A DNA stretch of 64,000 bases from Pseudothauera nasutitermitis (lineage in GTDB: Bacteria > Pseudomonadota > Gammaproteobacteria > Burkholderiales > Rhodocyclaceae): assembly GCF_004801295.1 (NCBI RefSeq), contig NZ_SSOC01000009.1:1-64000 (forward strand). Reading direction: 5' to 3'. The position numbers and the translations under genes were made by a program. The notes beneath the pieces are model-generated. The model had not been told where the DNA came from. It was given only the letters and a program-made list of their open reading frames with translations, and searched no databases. This document shows, piece by piece, positions 48,459-57,363 of the stretch (its first letter is position 1; the number at the start of each line of letters is the position of its first letter).

Positions 48459-49682
48459 TCAGGCGGCGTCCAGCTCGAAAGCCTTGTGCAGCACGCGCAC
48501 CGCCAGTTCCAGATACTTCTCGTCGATGACCACGGAGATCTTGATTTCCGAGGTGGAGATCATCTGGATGTTGATGCCTTCCTCGGCCAGCGTGCGGAAC
48601 ATCTTGGAGGCCACGCCCGGATGCGAGCGCATGCCGACGCCGACCACCGACACCTTGGCCATGCTCTTGTCGCTTTCGATGGCGCGCGCGCCGATGTGGG
48701 CCTTGACGCCTTCGAGGATGCCGACCGCGCGATCCAGGTCGCCGCGCGACACGGTGCACGAGAAATCGGTGGAACCGTCATGGCTGACGTTCTGGATGAT
48801 CATGTCCACGTCGATGTTGGCATCGGCCACCGGACCGAGGATCTGGTAGGCGATGCCGGGCTTGTCGGGCACGCCCAGCACGGTGATCTTGGCCTCGTCG
48901 CGGTTGAAGGCGATGCCGGAGATGACGGGTTGTTCCATGTTCGTGTCTTCCTCAACAGTGATGAGCGTGCCCTCGCCTTCGTCCTGAAAGCTGGAGAGGA
49001 CGCGCAGCTTGACCTTGTACTTGCCGGCGAACTCCACCGAGCGGATCTGCAGCACCTTGGAGCCCAGGCTGGCCATTTCCAGCATTTCCTCGAAGGTGAT
49101 GGTGTCCAGCTTGCGGGCTTCCGGGACGATGCGCGGGTCGGTGGTGTATACGCCATCGACATCGGTGTAGATCTGGCATTCGTCGGCCTTCAGCGCGGCG
49201 GCCAGCGCCACGCCGGTGGTGTCGGAGCCGCCACGGCCCAGCGTGGTGATGCTGCCGTGCTCGTCGATGCCCTGGAAGCCGGCCACCACGACCACCTTGC
49301 CCGCATCCAGATCGCGGCGGATGGGCGCGTCGTCGATGGTCAGGATGCGCGCCTTGGTGTGCGAGGAATCGGTCAGGATGCGCACCTGCCCGCCGGTGTA
49401 GCTCTTCGCCGGCACGCCGATGTCCTGCAGCGCCATGCACAGCAGGCCGATGGTCACCTGCTCGCCGGTGGACACCACCACGTCCAGCTCGCGCGGATCG
49501 GGTTTGGCGGCCACTTCCTTGGTGAGCGCGATCAGCCGGTTGGTTTCCCCGCTCATCGCCGACACCACGACCACCACCTGGTGCCCCTGAGCCTGGAACT
49601 TCGCCACCCGTTTGGCGACGTTCTTGATCCGCTCCGGGTTGCCCACCGAGGTACCGCCGTATTTCTGAACTATCAGAGCCAT
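48459..49682 (-). CDS. lysC: Aspartate kinase
   Basis: A 407-residue protein. It begins [19 protein letters not shown] (the kinase K-Y-G-G-T-S motif) and has [21 protein letters not shown] near residue 160. Two ACT domains in the last ~140 residues ([35 protein letters not shown]) give allosteric control. It phosphorylates aspartate, the first step to lysine, threonine and methionine. Its closeness to tRNA-Ser is as in related betaproteobacteria. Confidence 0.97.
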   Translation of the reverse strand: MALIVQKYGGTSVGNPERIKNVAKRVAKFQAQGHQVVVVVSAMSGETNRLIALTKEVAAKPDPRELDVVVSTGEQVTIGLLCMALQDIGVPAKSYTGGQVRILTDSSHTKARILTIDDAPIRRDLDAGKVVVVAGFQGIDEHGSITTLGRGGSDTTGVALAAALKADECQIYTDVDGVYTTDPRIVPEARKLDTITFEEMLEMASLGSKVLQIRSVEFAGKYKVKLRVLSSFQDEGEGTLITVEEDTNMEQPVISGIAFNRDEAKITVLGVPDKPGIAYQILGPVADANIDVDMIIQNVSHDGSTDFSCTVSRGDLDRAVGILEGVKAHIGARAIESDKSMAKVSVVGVGMRSHPGVASKMFRTLAEEGINIQMISTSEIKISVVIDEKYLELAVRVLHKAFELDAA

Positions 49683-49761
49683 CGCTGTATCCAGTGCCTG
49701 TGGATAAAAGGCAGGATTCTAGCGAAAGCGGCGGGGAATTGGCAGGTTGACGGGCGCCGGC

Positions 49762-50400
49762 TCAGTGCGCCGACAGCGTGAGCGTGCCGCCCTGATGATT
49801 CTGCTGCGTACGCCGCAGGAAACTCATGCCGAGCAGCGCGTGCGACATGTCGTGCTCCATCACCATGCCTTCCACGTCGCGAAGCTCCAGCGCCCCCAGG
49901 CGGATGCGCTCGAAGCGCACGCTCCAGGCGCGCACGACGCCGTTGGCGGTGTTCGCGTGCACCTCCTCCCCGCGGGTGGGGTCGACGCCGATGCGCTGCG
50001 CATCGCCGCGCCCGATGGCCACCGCAGTTGCGCCGGTATCCACCAGGAAACGGATCGACACATCGTTGATGTGGCCGTCGGTGACGAAATGCCCGCGCGA
50101 ATCCGCGTGCAGGGTCACCGACATCGCTTCGTCCGAACCATCCCGCCACGCCGCGCGCTCCCCCAGGCGCAGGGTATCCCGCCGGCCGGCGGCCTCGACC
50201 ACCGCGCGGTCGCCGTCGACCGAGACCAGCAGCACGCCCTCCGGCGAACGCTTGCCGACCGCAAGCGTGCGCGGTGTCCCACCGTCGATCACCAGCACCG
50301 CGCGGGAGCCGAACACACCGACCAGCGCGACATCCATCGCCAGCGCAGGCGCCGCGCCAAGCGTCAGCGCTCCCCAGCATGCGCACAACATTGCCCTCAT
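49762..50400 (-). CDS. Exported retropepsin-like aspartic protease
   Basis: The start is at MRAMLCACWGALTLGAAPAL (212 aa), with a signal peptide cleaved after about residue 20. The protease core has RFLVDTGATAVAIG (the D-T-G catalytic motif) and HDMSHALLGMSFLRR near the end, typical of single-domain clan AA (TIGR02281-type) periplasmic proteases. The N-terminal half is a beta-rich region. Substrate unknown. Confidence 0.88.
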   Translation of the reverse strand: MRAMLCACWGALTLGAAPALAMDVALVGVFGSRAVLVIDGGTPRTLAVGKRSPEGVLLVSVDGDRAVVEAAGRRDTLRLGERAAWRDGSDEAMSVTLHADSRGHFVTDGHINDVSIRFLVDTGATAVAIGRGDAQRIGVDPTRGEEVHANTANGVVRAWSVRFERIRLGALELRDVEGMVMEHDMSHALLGMSFLRRTQQNHQGGTLTLSAH

Positions 50401-50748
50401 CGCCGCCCTCCCCAGGAAACCGCACACCCGCCATGCCTGCCGGATGCAGGCAGCCGAGCATACCGCACGTCATCCCGCACGCAAACGGACGCACAGGCGC
50501 ACACCACAAGGCGTGTTACATACTGACACGACCGAGGGAATAGCCTGGAAATGCGCCGCGCGCCCCCCGGCGACGAGCCCCGCACGGGGCCGTTCATGCC
50601 GCCCCGAGCGGCATTCCGGATGGAAAGGAATCGAACCGAAAACACCTGCCAGGGGGCTCTCCGCAGCGAAAACGCAGCAGAATGCACGCAAGATGTGTGC
50701 AAAACTCCACACCTGAAACATATGCAGATACCTATCCGCATATCGTGG
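50401..50748. other. Intergenic region with no gene recognised
   Basis: The ORFs here on both strands have shadow-like composition and no ribosome sites. A GGAATCGAACC sequence near 50628 resembles a T-arm but no tRNA folds around it. Promoters for the protease gene are expected at the left end. Confidence 0.5.
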
Positions 50749-50806
50749 TTGTATGTTCTGGACATGCTGTTCTATACTGCGCGTATCATACAACTTAAGT
50801 TGTATG
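50749..50806 (+). promoter_or_regulatory. Promoter with 20-bp perfect palindromic operator
   Basis: TTGTAT (50749-50754), 18 bp, TATACT (50773-50778). The perfect palindrome CATACAACTTAAGTTGTATG at 50787-50806 covers the likely start region. The half site TTGTATG also overlaps the -35. This suggests autorepression by the downstream XRE protein. Confidence 0.7.
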
Positions 50807-50869
50807 GAACCATCAACGGCCAGTCGTGTCTCATAACGCGCCTGACATTACTCTCAACAGGAAGAGATT

Positions 50870-51166
50870 ATGAAAAGCATCGAAAACATCGACGTCCGCG
50901 AGATCCGTCGCAAGCTGGGCATGAACCAGTCGCAGTTCTGGTCCAAGATCGGCGTGACCCAGAGCGGCGGTTCCCGCTACGAAAGCGGCCGCAACATCCC
51001 CCGCCCGGTTCAGGCCCTGCTGCGCCTCGTGCACATCGAGCAGATCGACATCAGCAAGGTCAAGAAGGAAGACGTGGAAGTGGCCGAGTACCTGAAGGCC
51101 AGCAACCCGGACCTGTTCAAGAGCCTGAAGAAGGAAGCCCGCGCCAAGCGCAAGGAGCGCAGCTGA
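50870..51166 (+). CDS. XRE-family transcriptional regulator
   Basis: A 98-residue protein (MKSIENIDVREIRRKLGMNQ). The helix-turn-helix MNQSQFWSKIGVTQSGGSRYESGRNIPRP fills residues about 18 to 46, and a charged Lys/Glu-rich C-terminal helix follows. AGGAAG is the ribosome site. The perfect palindrome upstream is its probable operator. Target genes beyond itself are unknown. Confidence 0.88.
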   Translation: MKSIENIDVREIRRKLGMNQSQFWSKIGVTQSGGSRYESGRNIPRPVQALLRLVHIEQIDISKVKKEDVEVAEYLKASNPDLFKSLKKEARAKRKERS

Positions 51167-51205
51167 ACGTTCTCGGCCCCTGTACGGGGCCGGCCCGCCG
51201 GCTGA

Positions 51206-52063
51206 TCAAGGGCTGACCGTCACGGTCAGCCCTTTTTTGCGGATGGCCCCGGCGATCGCCTCCAGTTCGGCGGCCGGCAGGGGGCTCACCCTGGGCGCCT
51301 CGGGCTGCATCGAGGTACGCGCCACGCCGTAGAGCAGCACACCACGCAGACGGCCGGCGGCATTCGCCCGTTCCAGCACGTCCAGATAGGCTGTCAGCGC
51401 CTCCGCCGAGGGGCTTTCGCCATCCCAGCGGAACATACAGGTCTGCACCCAGGTGGCGCACAGTTCGGCGCAGCGCGCCAGATCGCGCGCCATGCGTTCG
51501 GGCGTACGGCGCACGCCGTTGATGCGCAGCACATCCTCGCTGCGGCCGCCATCCACCTTGAACCACACCTCGCCGCCCACCTCGCCCATGCGGCGGATGC
51601 CGCCGCGCACGCGCTGACGCCCCAGCAGGCTGCCGTTGGTGATCAGGCGCAGCGGCACCCGCTCGGCCAGACCGTAGCGCAGGCGCAGGCGGTGGATCCG
51701 TTCGACGACCTCGGGAAAGGCGGCTGCGCTGGTCGGCTCGCCGTTGCCGGACAGGGCGATGTCGCGGATTTCGCGCGCGCCTTCCGGCGCATGGCGCTGC
51801 AGGTAGTCGCCATGCACCAGCGCGTGCAGAAAGCCGTCCAGCTCGCTTTCCAGCAGTGCCAGATCGATCTCCGGCGCCGCACCGCGCACGAGGTTCGGCA
51901 CCTGGCAATACACGCAGTGCCAGTTACAGGCGTTGTTGGGGTTCAGGTTGATGCCCACCGACACGCCCCCGGCGCGGCGCGACAGCACCGGATAGACGTA
52001 GCGCATCCCGCCAAGGTCGCGGTCGTGATTGCGGACGGTCAGAGTCACCCTGCTGGAAGTCAT
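51206..52063 (-). CDS. Radical SAM protein
   Basis: A 285-residue protein. The cluster motif CNWHCVYCQ (C-x3-C-x2-C) is near residue 46, followed by SGNGEPT at about 105 and LRLITNGSLL near 140, typical of radical SAM enzymes of the COG0731-like group. Its substrate is unknown. It is divergent from queD, but it does not show the short QueE architecture. Its last codons double as the terminator of the XRE gene. Confidence 0.88.
   Translation of the reverse strand: MTSSRVTLTVRNHDRDLGGMRYVYPVLSRRAGGVSVGINLNPNNACNWHCVYCQVPNLVRGAAPEIDLALLESELDGFLHALVHGDYLQRHAPEGAREIRDIALSGNGEPTSAAAFPEVVERIHRLRLRYGLAERVPLRLITNGSLLGRQRVRGGIRRMGEVGGEVWFKVDGGRSEDVLRINGVRRTPERMARDLARCAELCATWVQTCMFRWDGESPSAEALTAYLDVLERANAAGRLRGVLLYGVARTSMQPEAPRVSPLPAAELEAIAGAIRKKGLTVTVSP
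51210..51236 (+). terminator. Intrinsic terminator of the XRE gene, inside the convergent gene end
   Basis: GGGCTGACCG, loop TCA, CGGTCAGCCC, then six T residues. The stem lies in the last codons of the radical SAM gene. Confidence 0.9.
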
Positions 52064-52140
52064 TGTGCGGGAAGGGAAAACAGGCTTCGGCGCGGGCTGC
52101 GCGGTGCTATAATCCGCGCCCTTTAACGCCGAGATTGATC

Positions 52141-52587
52141 ATGCGCATCACCCGCCGACTGGAATTCGACGCCGGCCACCGGATTCCGGATCATGCCAGC
52201 CAGTGCCGCCATCTGCACGGCCACCGGTACGCCATCGAGGTGACGCTCTCAGGCCGCATCATCGACGCGGCCGGGCAGCCGGTCAACGGCATGGTGATGG
52301 ACTTCGCCGACGTGAAGGCGATCGCCAAGCAGCATCTGGTCGACCCGTGGGACCACGCCTTCCTGGTCTACCGTGGCGACACCACGGTGGTCGAACTGCT
52401 CGCCGCCATCCCCGGCCACAAGACGGTGGTGCTCGACGTCATTCCCACGGCGGAAAATCTCGCCCACCTGGCCTTCGCCATCCTGGACCCGCTGTACCGC
52501 GACAGCTACGGCAACGATCTGCGCCTGGAGCGCGTGCGCCTGTACGAAACACCCAATTGCTGGGCCGACGCCACGCGCGACGGCTGA
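52141..52587 (+). CDS. queD: 6-carboxytetrahydropterin synthase family (QueD)
   Basis: The start is at MRITRRLEFDAGHRIPDHAS (148 aa). Zinc ligands are in FDAGHR and CRHLHGHRY; DFADVKAIAKQ and the late WDHAFL and PTAENLA motifs complete the PTPS/QueD fold. It makes 6-carboxytetrahydropterin for queuosine. A TATAAT box lies at 52108-52113. Confidence 0.94.
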   Translation: MRITRRLEFDAGHRIPDHASQCRHLHGHRYAIEVTLSGRIIDAAGQPVNGMVMDFADVKAIAKQHLVDPWDHAFLVYRGDTTVVELLAAIPGHKTVVLDVIPTAENLAHLAFAILDPLYRDSYGNDLRLERVRLYETPNCWADATRDG

Positions 52588-52727
52588 ACCTGGAAACCAC
52601 AGTTGACCGCTTGCCGGTGTCCCGAAAGCCAGATGGACACTGCATTCCACGCCTTCGCCAGGCCTCACCGATTTAAAAAAACGGGGCACCGGCACAAGGC
52701 CGGATACCCCGCCGACAGATCACCGGA

Positions 52728-53090
52728 TCAGGTGCGCCTGGCGCAGCAGCAACGGCAGCGCCACCAGCCCCCCAGCGCATACGCCAGGATGGTGGTACCC
52801 GCCAGCCCCACCCCGAACACCAGGGCGATCAGAAACCAGTCGGCCGGCCCGCCGGCGTCGGTGAAGCCCGACGACGACACCTTGGCCATCAGCACCAGGG
52901 CCAGCACCCCGCCCAGCAACCCGACCAGTTCGGCACGCACCAGACGGGCGCTGACCAGCGTACGTTCCTTGACCAGCAGCGCCACGAAAGCCGCCACGCC
53001 GGCCACCGCGAGCAGCACTAGCACCCACAGCAGCGGGCCGAGCATTTCCTGGAACACCGCCAGGAACACCATCGGATCGAGTTCCTTCAT
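52728..53090 (-). CDS. Small membrane protein (DUF5368-like) partnered with the flavoprotein
   Basis: A 120-residue protein (MKELDPMVFLAVFQEMLGPL) with three hydrophobic segments at about residues 15 to 40, 52 to 68 and 84 to 108, and a Cys/Arg-rich end. The start is 11 bp after the flavoprotein stop, so the two are probably cotranscribed. It may anchor the flavoprotein or pass electrons to the quinone pool. The family name is from memory and moderately sure. Confidence 0.75.
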   Translation of the reverse strand: MKELDPMVFLAVFQEMLGPLLWVLVLLAVAGVAAFVALLVKERTLVSARLVRAELVGLLGGVLALVLMAKVSSSGFTDAGGPADWFLIALVFGVGLAGTTILAYALGGWWRCRCCCARRT

Positions 53091-53101
53091 CGTTCTTCTC
53101 C

Positions 53102-54457
53102 TCAGGCGCGTCCGCGCAGCATGCTGATGTAGGTCGGCTTGAGCGCCATGGTCTTCATCACCCAGCTCACCCACAGCTCTTCCAGCGGCGCGACCACGCC
53201 GGGGAAGGACGGGGTGAGGTTGTTCTCGTAGTCGAATTCGACCAGCATCGCGCGGCCCAGGCGGGTGATCAGCGGGCAGGAGGTGTAGCCGTCGTACAGC
53301 GCGTCGCTGCTGCGCCCGGCAATGTCCGCCACCAGGTGATCGACCGCCACCGGCACCTGCCATTTCACGCTGGCCGCGGTCTTGCCCTTGGGCACCCCGG
53401 CGATGTCGCCGACCCCGAAGATCTCGGGGAAGCGCTTGTGGCGCAGCGTGCCGCGCTCCACGTCCATCCAGCCTTCGTTGCCCCAGGCACCTTCCTGCCA
53501 GCGCAGGGCGCTGTTGAGCACGGCGTCCGGCGCGCGCATCGGCGGGATCACGTTGATGAAGTCGTAGACTTGCTCCACCGTGCCTTCCGGCGTGGCGAAG
53601 GTCGCCACGCGGCGGCCGAGGTCGATGCTGCGCAGCACGTGGTCGTAGTTGGTGCGGATGCCCCGGTCGCGGAACAGCATGCGCACCTTCTCGTGCACGA
53701 TGGGCACGCTGAACAGCGCCTTGTTGTTGGCGTTGTAGATCAGTTCGGCCTTGCCGCGATTGCCCCGCCGGCGCAGATGGTCGTCGGCGATGAAGGTGTA
53801 TTTGAGCGGCGCGCCGGCGCATTTCATCTCGGTGGCCGGCCGGCAGAACACGCCCACCCCGCCCTGGTCGGCGAAGGTCGACAAGGCGCTCCAGGTCGCG
53901 GCGGCGCCCGCCGGGCTGTGATAGATGCTGCCCATGCCGTTGCGCCCGATCATCCCCACTTCCATGCCCTCGATGGCGTCGTAGTCGAGCATCAGCCCGG
54001 TGGCCACCACCAGGTAGTCATAGGGCAGCGCCCGGCCGCTGTCGGTCACCACCCGCTTGCCTTCCGGGTCGAACTCGGCCACACGCTCCTCGATCAGTTC
54101 GACGCTGCCCGGCACGTACTCGGCGGTGGTGGACACCACGTAGGACTGGGGTTTGATGCCGGCCGCGACCAGCGTGAAGCCGGGCTGGTAGTAATGCTCC
54201 TTGCGCGCGTCCACCAGGGTGATGCGCGCGCCGTCGAGCTGGGCCGCCAGGCGCGCGGCGGCGGCCAGGCCGGCGGCTCCCGCGCCGGCGATGACGATGC
54301 GCGCCGAGGTTCTCACCCGCTGCGCGGCCTGTACCGGCCCGGGCCCCAGCATCCATGCTCCGGCACCGGCCGCGCCGAGCGTCAGGAACGCACGCCGGCC
54401 CAGCGGGGTGCCCGCAATCGCCTTCCCCCGAGACGCCGCAAGTTTTCGAGCATCCAT
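53102..54457 (-). CDS. Sulfide:quinone reductase-like FAD oxidoreductase
   Basis: A 451-residue protein with a twin-arginine signal (GRRAFLTLGAAGAGAW). The first FAD-binding motif is IVIAGAGAAGLAAAARLA (about 54-71), followed by YYQPGFTLVAAG, YLVVATGL, and FGVGDIAGVPKGKTAASV with the second FAD motif. Cys in FCRPATEMKCAGAP corresponds to an SQR redox cysteine. The C-terminal amphipathic part could contact the membrane. It probably oxidises a reduced sulfur compound in the periplasm and feeds quinone. Confidence 0.88.
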   Translation of the reverse strand: MDARKLAASRGKAIAGTPLGRRAFLTLGAAGAGAWMLGPGPVQAAQRVRTSARIVIAGAGAAGLAAAARLAAQLDGARITLVDARKEHYYQPGFTLVAAGIKPQSYVVSTTAEYVPGSVELIEERVAEFDPEGKRVVTDSGRALPYDYLVVATGLMLDYDAIEGMEVGMIGRNGMGSIYHSPAGAAATWSALSTFADQGGVGVFCRPATEMKCAGAPLKYTFIADDHLRRRGNRGKAELIYNANNKALFSVPIVHEKVRMLFRDRGIRTNYDHVLRSIDLGRRVATFATPEGTVEQVYDFINVIPPMRAPDAVLNSALRWQEGAWGNEGWMDVERGTLRHKRFPEIFGVGDIAGVPKGKTAASVKWQVPVAVDHLVADIAGRSSDALYDGYTSCPLITRLGRAMLVEFDYENNLTPSFPGVVAPLEELWVSWVMKTMALKPTYISMLRGRA

Positions 54458-54639
54458 CCCTTCCTCCCGTTCTGTGCCGGAAAACGAAGCGCTCCCGTAT
54501 CCGGCGTGTTATTGGCTCGTGAGTCGCCTCAGCCTGAAGGCTGGGGCTTCCTCGCCACGAGCTTGTGGCGCCTTCGGCTCCAGGCACGCTGGTCTCGCTG
54601 ACCTCGCCATGGATGGCGGGGAATGCGCTCGACCCGCAG

Positions 54640-54700
54640 CCAAATATATCATAATGAACTTATATATTTATATTATGAATATAGGCCTGCATAGATCTCC
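54640..54700. other. AT-rich islet with imperfect palindrome
   Basis: About 60 bp of almost pure A/T in GC-rich DNA, with CATAAT and ATTATG arms around a TATATATTTATA centre. It lies between the MBL-fold gene end and the flavoprotein start. The 249-bp gap has no gene; a GC hairpin CAGCCTGAAGGCTG lies at about 54528-54541. The A/T tract is a likely site for nucleoid-protein control or promoter opening. Confidence 0.45.
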
Positions 54701-54706
54701 ATGCAT

Positions 54707-55381
54707 TCATCCCGCCTCCCCCGCGTCTCCACCCCCTTCCTCTGCGGTACGCGTCTGGCCTGGCTGCCGGATGGCCATCGCGGTGAGGAAGGACTCGCGC
54801 GATGTGCCGAACGCCCGGGCATAGCGGCCGCGCTCTTCCGTCACACAGCTGACTGTGCGCCCTTGCAGGCGATGCGCGGGAAACAGCAGCGTCTCGCCCG
54901 GCAAGGTGAACACGCGCTGGGTCAGGGTGTCGTACAGCACCCCGGGATCGGCCTCGCCATCCCCCGCCGCGCAGCCGCCCATGTCGAATACGTCGCCGCA
55001 GAACAAACGGTCGCGCCAACGGTAGCTGATGCAGCCCGGCGTATGCCCAGGCGTAGCCAGCACATGCAGCACCTCATCGCCGAACGCCAGCGTGCCGCCG
55101 TGCCCCACCCGCAGCACATCCGCCGCGACCCCGGCCATGGTGCCCGACACGCAGACCGCGCCGCTGCGCGCGCACAGCGCGGCACAACCGGCCAGATCCG
55201 GCTGGTGCACGTGCGTGCGCGCCACGTAGCACAGGCGCAGTTCGCGTTCGGCAAGCAGGGCACGGATCAGCGCATCCTGCCCGGCCGGTGGATCGATCAC
55301 CACCGCGTCCAGCGTGCGCGGGTCGGCCAGCAGATAGCCCAGCGCGCCGGAACGCGGCTCCTCGATCAAACGGAAATACAT
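54707..55381 (-). CDS. MBL-fold hydrolase, persulfide-dioxygenase-like, with altered metal motif
   Basis: The start is at [20 protein letters not shown] (224 aa). The opening, the [22 protein letters not shown] and [11 protein letters not shown] motifs match ETHE1-type persulfide dioxygenases. The first metal motif reads [10 protein letters not shown] where T-H-x-H-x-D-H is expected, so the Asp is shifted and the last His is absent. Activity may be changed or lost. Its neighbours (SQR-like protein, sigma-54 regulator) suggest sulfur metabolism. Confidence 0.85.
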   Translation of the reverse strand: MYFRLIEEPRSGALGYLLADPRTLDAVVIDPPAGQDALIRALLAERELRLCYVARTHVHQPDLAGCAALCARSGAVCVSGTMAGVAADVLRVGHGGTLAFGDEVLHVLATPGHTPGCISYRWRDRLFCGDVFDMGGCAAGDGEADPGVLYDTLTQRVFTLPGETLLFPAHRLQGRTVSCVTEERGRYARAFGTSRESFLTAMAIRQPGQTRTAEEGGGDAGEAG

Positions 55382-55536
55382 CGTCCAGCTCCCACGGGTT
55401 GTTCGATGCGGCGCGCCTTGCGCACCCTGCGCCCAAGCGCATACAAGCACCGTGCCACCACGCTGGCGAAGCCATCGATTCTATATTTTTCAAATACTTG
55501 ACTGGCACTTCCGGTACCGTCGAATTGACGGCCGCG

Positions 55537-55584
55537 CTGCCAGCGCCGCACAATCTGCCAACCGTGGCTGCCAGTCCACTGCCA
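55537..55584 (+). promoter_or_regulatory. Four CTGCCA repeats upstream of the sigma-54 activator
   Basis: CTGCCA occurs at 55537, 55555, 55568 and 55579 directly before the activator start codon. The same element occurs upstream of the fix operon and the Rieske gene, suggesting the activator binds here and controls itself. Confidence 0.6.
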
Positions 55585-55598
55585 AACCGGACAGTACG

Positions 55599-56924
55599 AT
55601 GCCCAGCGAGAACCAACCGCTCCCCGAGTTGCTTTCCTTTCTCGACACGCTGCCGGAGCCGCACATCCTGTGCGATCGCGACTACCGCATCATCGCGGCC
55701 AACACCGCCTACCGAGCCGGCTTCGCGCCCGGACGCGGGGTGATCGGGCGCACCTGCTACGAGGTCTCGCACCGCTACAGCCTGCCCTGCGACCAGGCGG
55801 GGGAAACCTGTCCGCTGGCGCGCGGGCTGAAATCCGGCCAGCGCGAACGCGTGCTGCACCTGCATCACACCCCGCGCGGCGAGGAATACGTGAACATCGA
55901 ACTTTCGCCGCTGCGCGACGCCAGCGGCGAGATCGCCTGGTACATCGAGAAGATGGAGCCGCTCAACGTGGCGCGCGGGCTTTCCGACCGCCACGGCCTG
56001 GTCGGCCGCGCGCCGGCCTTCCAGCACATGCTGGGTCTGGTGGCACGCGCCGCGCCCTCCAACGCCAGCATCCTGCTGCAGGGCGAATCGGGCACCGGCA
56101 AGGAACTGGTGGCCAATGCCATCCACGAGGCCAGCCAGCGTGCCGGCCATCCCTTCGTCGCGGTCGATTGCTCCGGCCTGCCCGAGACCCTGTTCGAAAG
56201 CGAACTGTTCGGCCACGAACGCGGCGCGTTCACCGGCGCCACCAGCCGCAAGGCCGGGCTGGTGGAGGCGGCCAGCGGCGGCACGCTGTTCCTCGACGAG
56301 GTGGGCGACATTCCGCTGGGCATGCAGGTGAAGCTGCTGCGCCTGCTGGAAACCGGCACCTACCGCCGGGTGGGTTCCACCGAACTGCGGCGCGCCGACA
56401 TCCGCCTGGTTTCCGCCACGCACCGCCCCCTGCGGCAGATGAGCGCGCAGGGCAGCTTCCGCCAGGACCTGTACTACCGCATCAACACTTTCCCGATCAC
56501 CGTGCCGCCGCTGCGCGAGCGCGTCAGCGACATCCCGCTGCTGGTCGAATCCCTGCTCGGGCGGGTGGCGCCGGGCCGTTCCCTGCGCGTGTCGGCGGCG
56601 GCCATGCGCGTGCTGTGCGCCCATCCCTTCCCCGGCAACGTGCGCGAACTGCGCAACGTGCTCGAACGCGCCAGCCTGATGTGCGACGGCGACGAGATCA
56701 CGCCCGCCCACCTTGCCGAAGACCTGTGCGAGCCCGCCGCCCCGCACGGGGTATTGGCGGAGGGCGCCGCCGAAAGCGGTATCGCGCCATGGGAGACGAT
56801 GGAGCGCGAACACTTCCTGCGCGTCGTCCAGGCGCATCGCGGCAGCCGCAAGGCGCTGGCGGAACAGCTCGGCCTGAGTGAGCGCACGCTGTACCGCAAG
56901 CTCCGGCAATACCGCATCGGCTGA
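55599..56924 (+). CDS. Sigma-54-dependent enhancer-binding regulator with PAS domain
   Basis: The start is at [20 protein letters not shown] (441 aa). The PAS sensor is at about residues 10 to 125, with Cys residues ([14 protein letters not shown]) that could bind a metal or sense redox. The AAA+ domain has Walker A GESGTGKE (about 165), the sigma-54 contact loop GAFTGA, and Walker [10 protein letters not shown]. The C-terminal Fis-type helix-turn-helix is [19 protein letters not shown]. It faces the fix-type operon and most likely activates it. Confidence 0.93.
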   Translation: MPSENQPLPELLSFLDTLPEPHILCDRDYRIIAANTAYRAGFAPGRGVIGRTCYEVSHRYSLPCDQAGETCPLARGLKSGQRERVLHLHHTPRGEEYVNIELSPLRDASGEIAWYIEKMEPLNVARGLSDRHGLVGRAPAFQHMLGLVARAAPSNASILLQGESGTGKELVANAIHEASQRAGHPFVAVDCSGLPETLFESELFGHERGAFTGATSRKAGLVEAASGGTLFLDEVGDIPLGMQVKLLRLLETGTYRRVGSTELRRADIRLVSATHRPLRQMSAQGSFRQDLYYRINTFPITVPPLRERVSDIPLLVESLLGRVAPGRSLRVSAAAMRVLCAHPFPGNVRELRNVLERASLMCDGDEITPAHLAEDLCEPAAPHGVLAEGAAESGIAPWETMEREHFLRVVQAHRGSRKALAEQLGLSERTLYRKLRQYRIG

Positions 56925-56936
56925 AGGCTGGTGGTG

Positions 56937-57095
56937 ACTGCCATCCACTGCCATCAACCGCCATGCTCTGCCAGAAGGGCCGTCCATGGCAGTTCCACGG
57001 CATTCCAACGGCACTCAAGGCTGTTCACAAACGATTGTTAAGAAAAGAATTTCCCACCCACGGAGAAGCCCATGGCAGCTGGCATGTTCCTTGAG
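56937..57095 (+). promoter_or_regulatory. Enhancer sites and -24/-12-like promoter of the fix operon
   Basis: ACTGCCA at 56937 and 56947 (10 bp apart), CTGCCA at 56968 and the inverted TGGCAGT at 56987. About 90 bp downstream lies TGGCATGTTCCTTGAG (57080-57095), close to the sigma-54 consensus TGGCACG-N4-TTGCW except for the final GC. The copy before the Rieske gene has the same deviation. Confidence 0.6.
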
Positions 57096-57108
57096 TACAT
57101 GCACCGCA

Positions 57109-57210
57109 GAAGCGGGAGTACCTGCCCGCGCGGCCCTCGTACCGTCGTAACGACAACACCCCAACCCCACGAGTGCCGACAGCCGGGCCTTGTTTCCGGG
57201 CTCCCGCTTC
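57109..57210 (+). promoter_or_regulatory. Conserved 5' leader element of the fix operon
   Basis: The leader begins about 14 nt after the -12 box with GAAGCGGGAG and closes at 57201-57210 with its exact complement CTCCCGCTTC. Inside are a GTCGT/ACGAC hairpin and a CCCAACCCC block. The element before the Rieske gene (61653-61756) has the same closing stem, CCCAACCCC block and similar length. The start codon of fixA is 154 nt further on; no other gene fits this gap. Confidence 0.6.
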
Positions 57211-57363
57211 ATTTCCGTATGCCTCCCGGCGGGTTTGCGCGCCCCCGCCACGGGCCATCACAGCAACGCAGCAAGCGCAATGATCGCGGCCTTTGAGATG
57301 AACGGGCCATTCGGCCGATAATACGACCTTTGCCCTAGCCGAACCGCCAACCAACGGAATCCC

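Noticed and set aside
50620-50645. T-arm-like GGAATCGAACC sequence, possible tRNA or second attachment site
   Set aside because: No acceptor, anticodon or D arm can be folded around it, and it does not repeat the tRNA-Ser 3' end.
54520-54560. Hairpin CAGCCTGAAGGCTG as a possible IS200/IS605 end
   Set aside because: No transposase, no second end and no target pattern were found; kept only as a note in the intergenic entry.
55074-57014. 646-codon minus-strand ORF
   Set aside because: Antisense to the sigma-54 activator, which has complete conserved motifs.
57080-57095. NifA control of the fix operon
   Set aside because: No TGT-N10-ACA enhancer was seen. The repeated elements are CTGCCA-type and recur before the adjacent activator gene.
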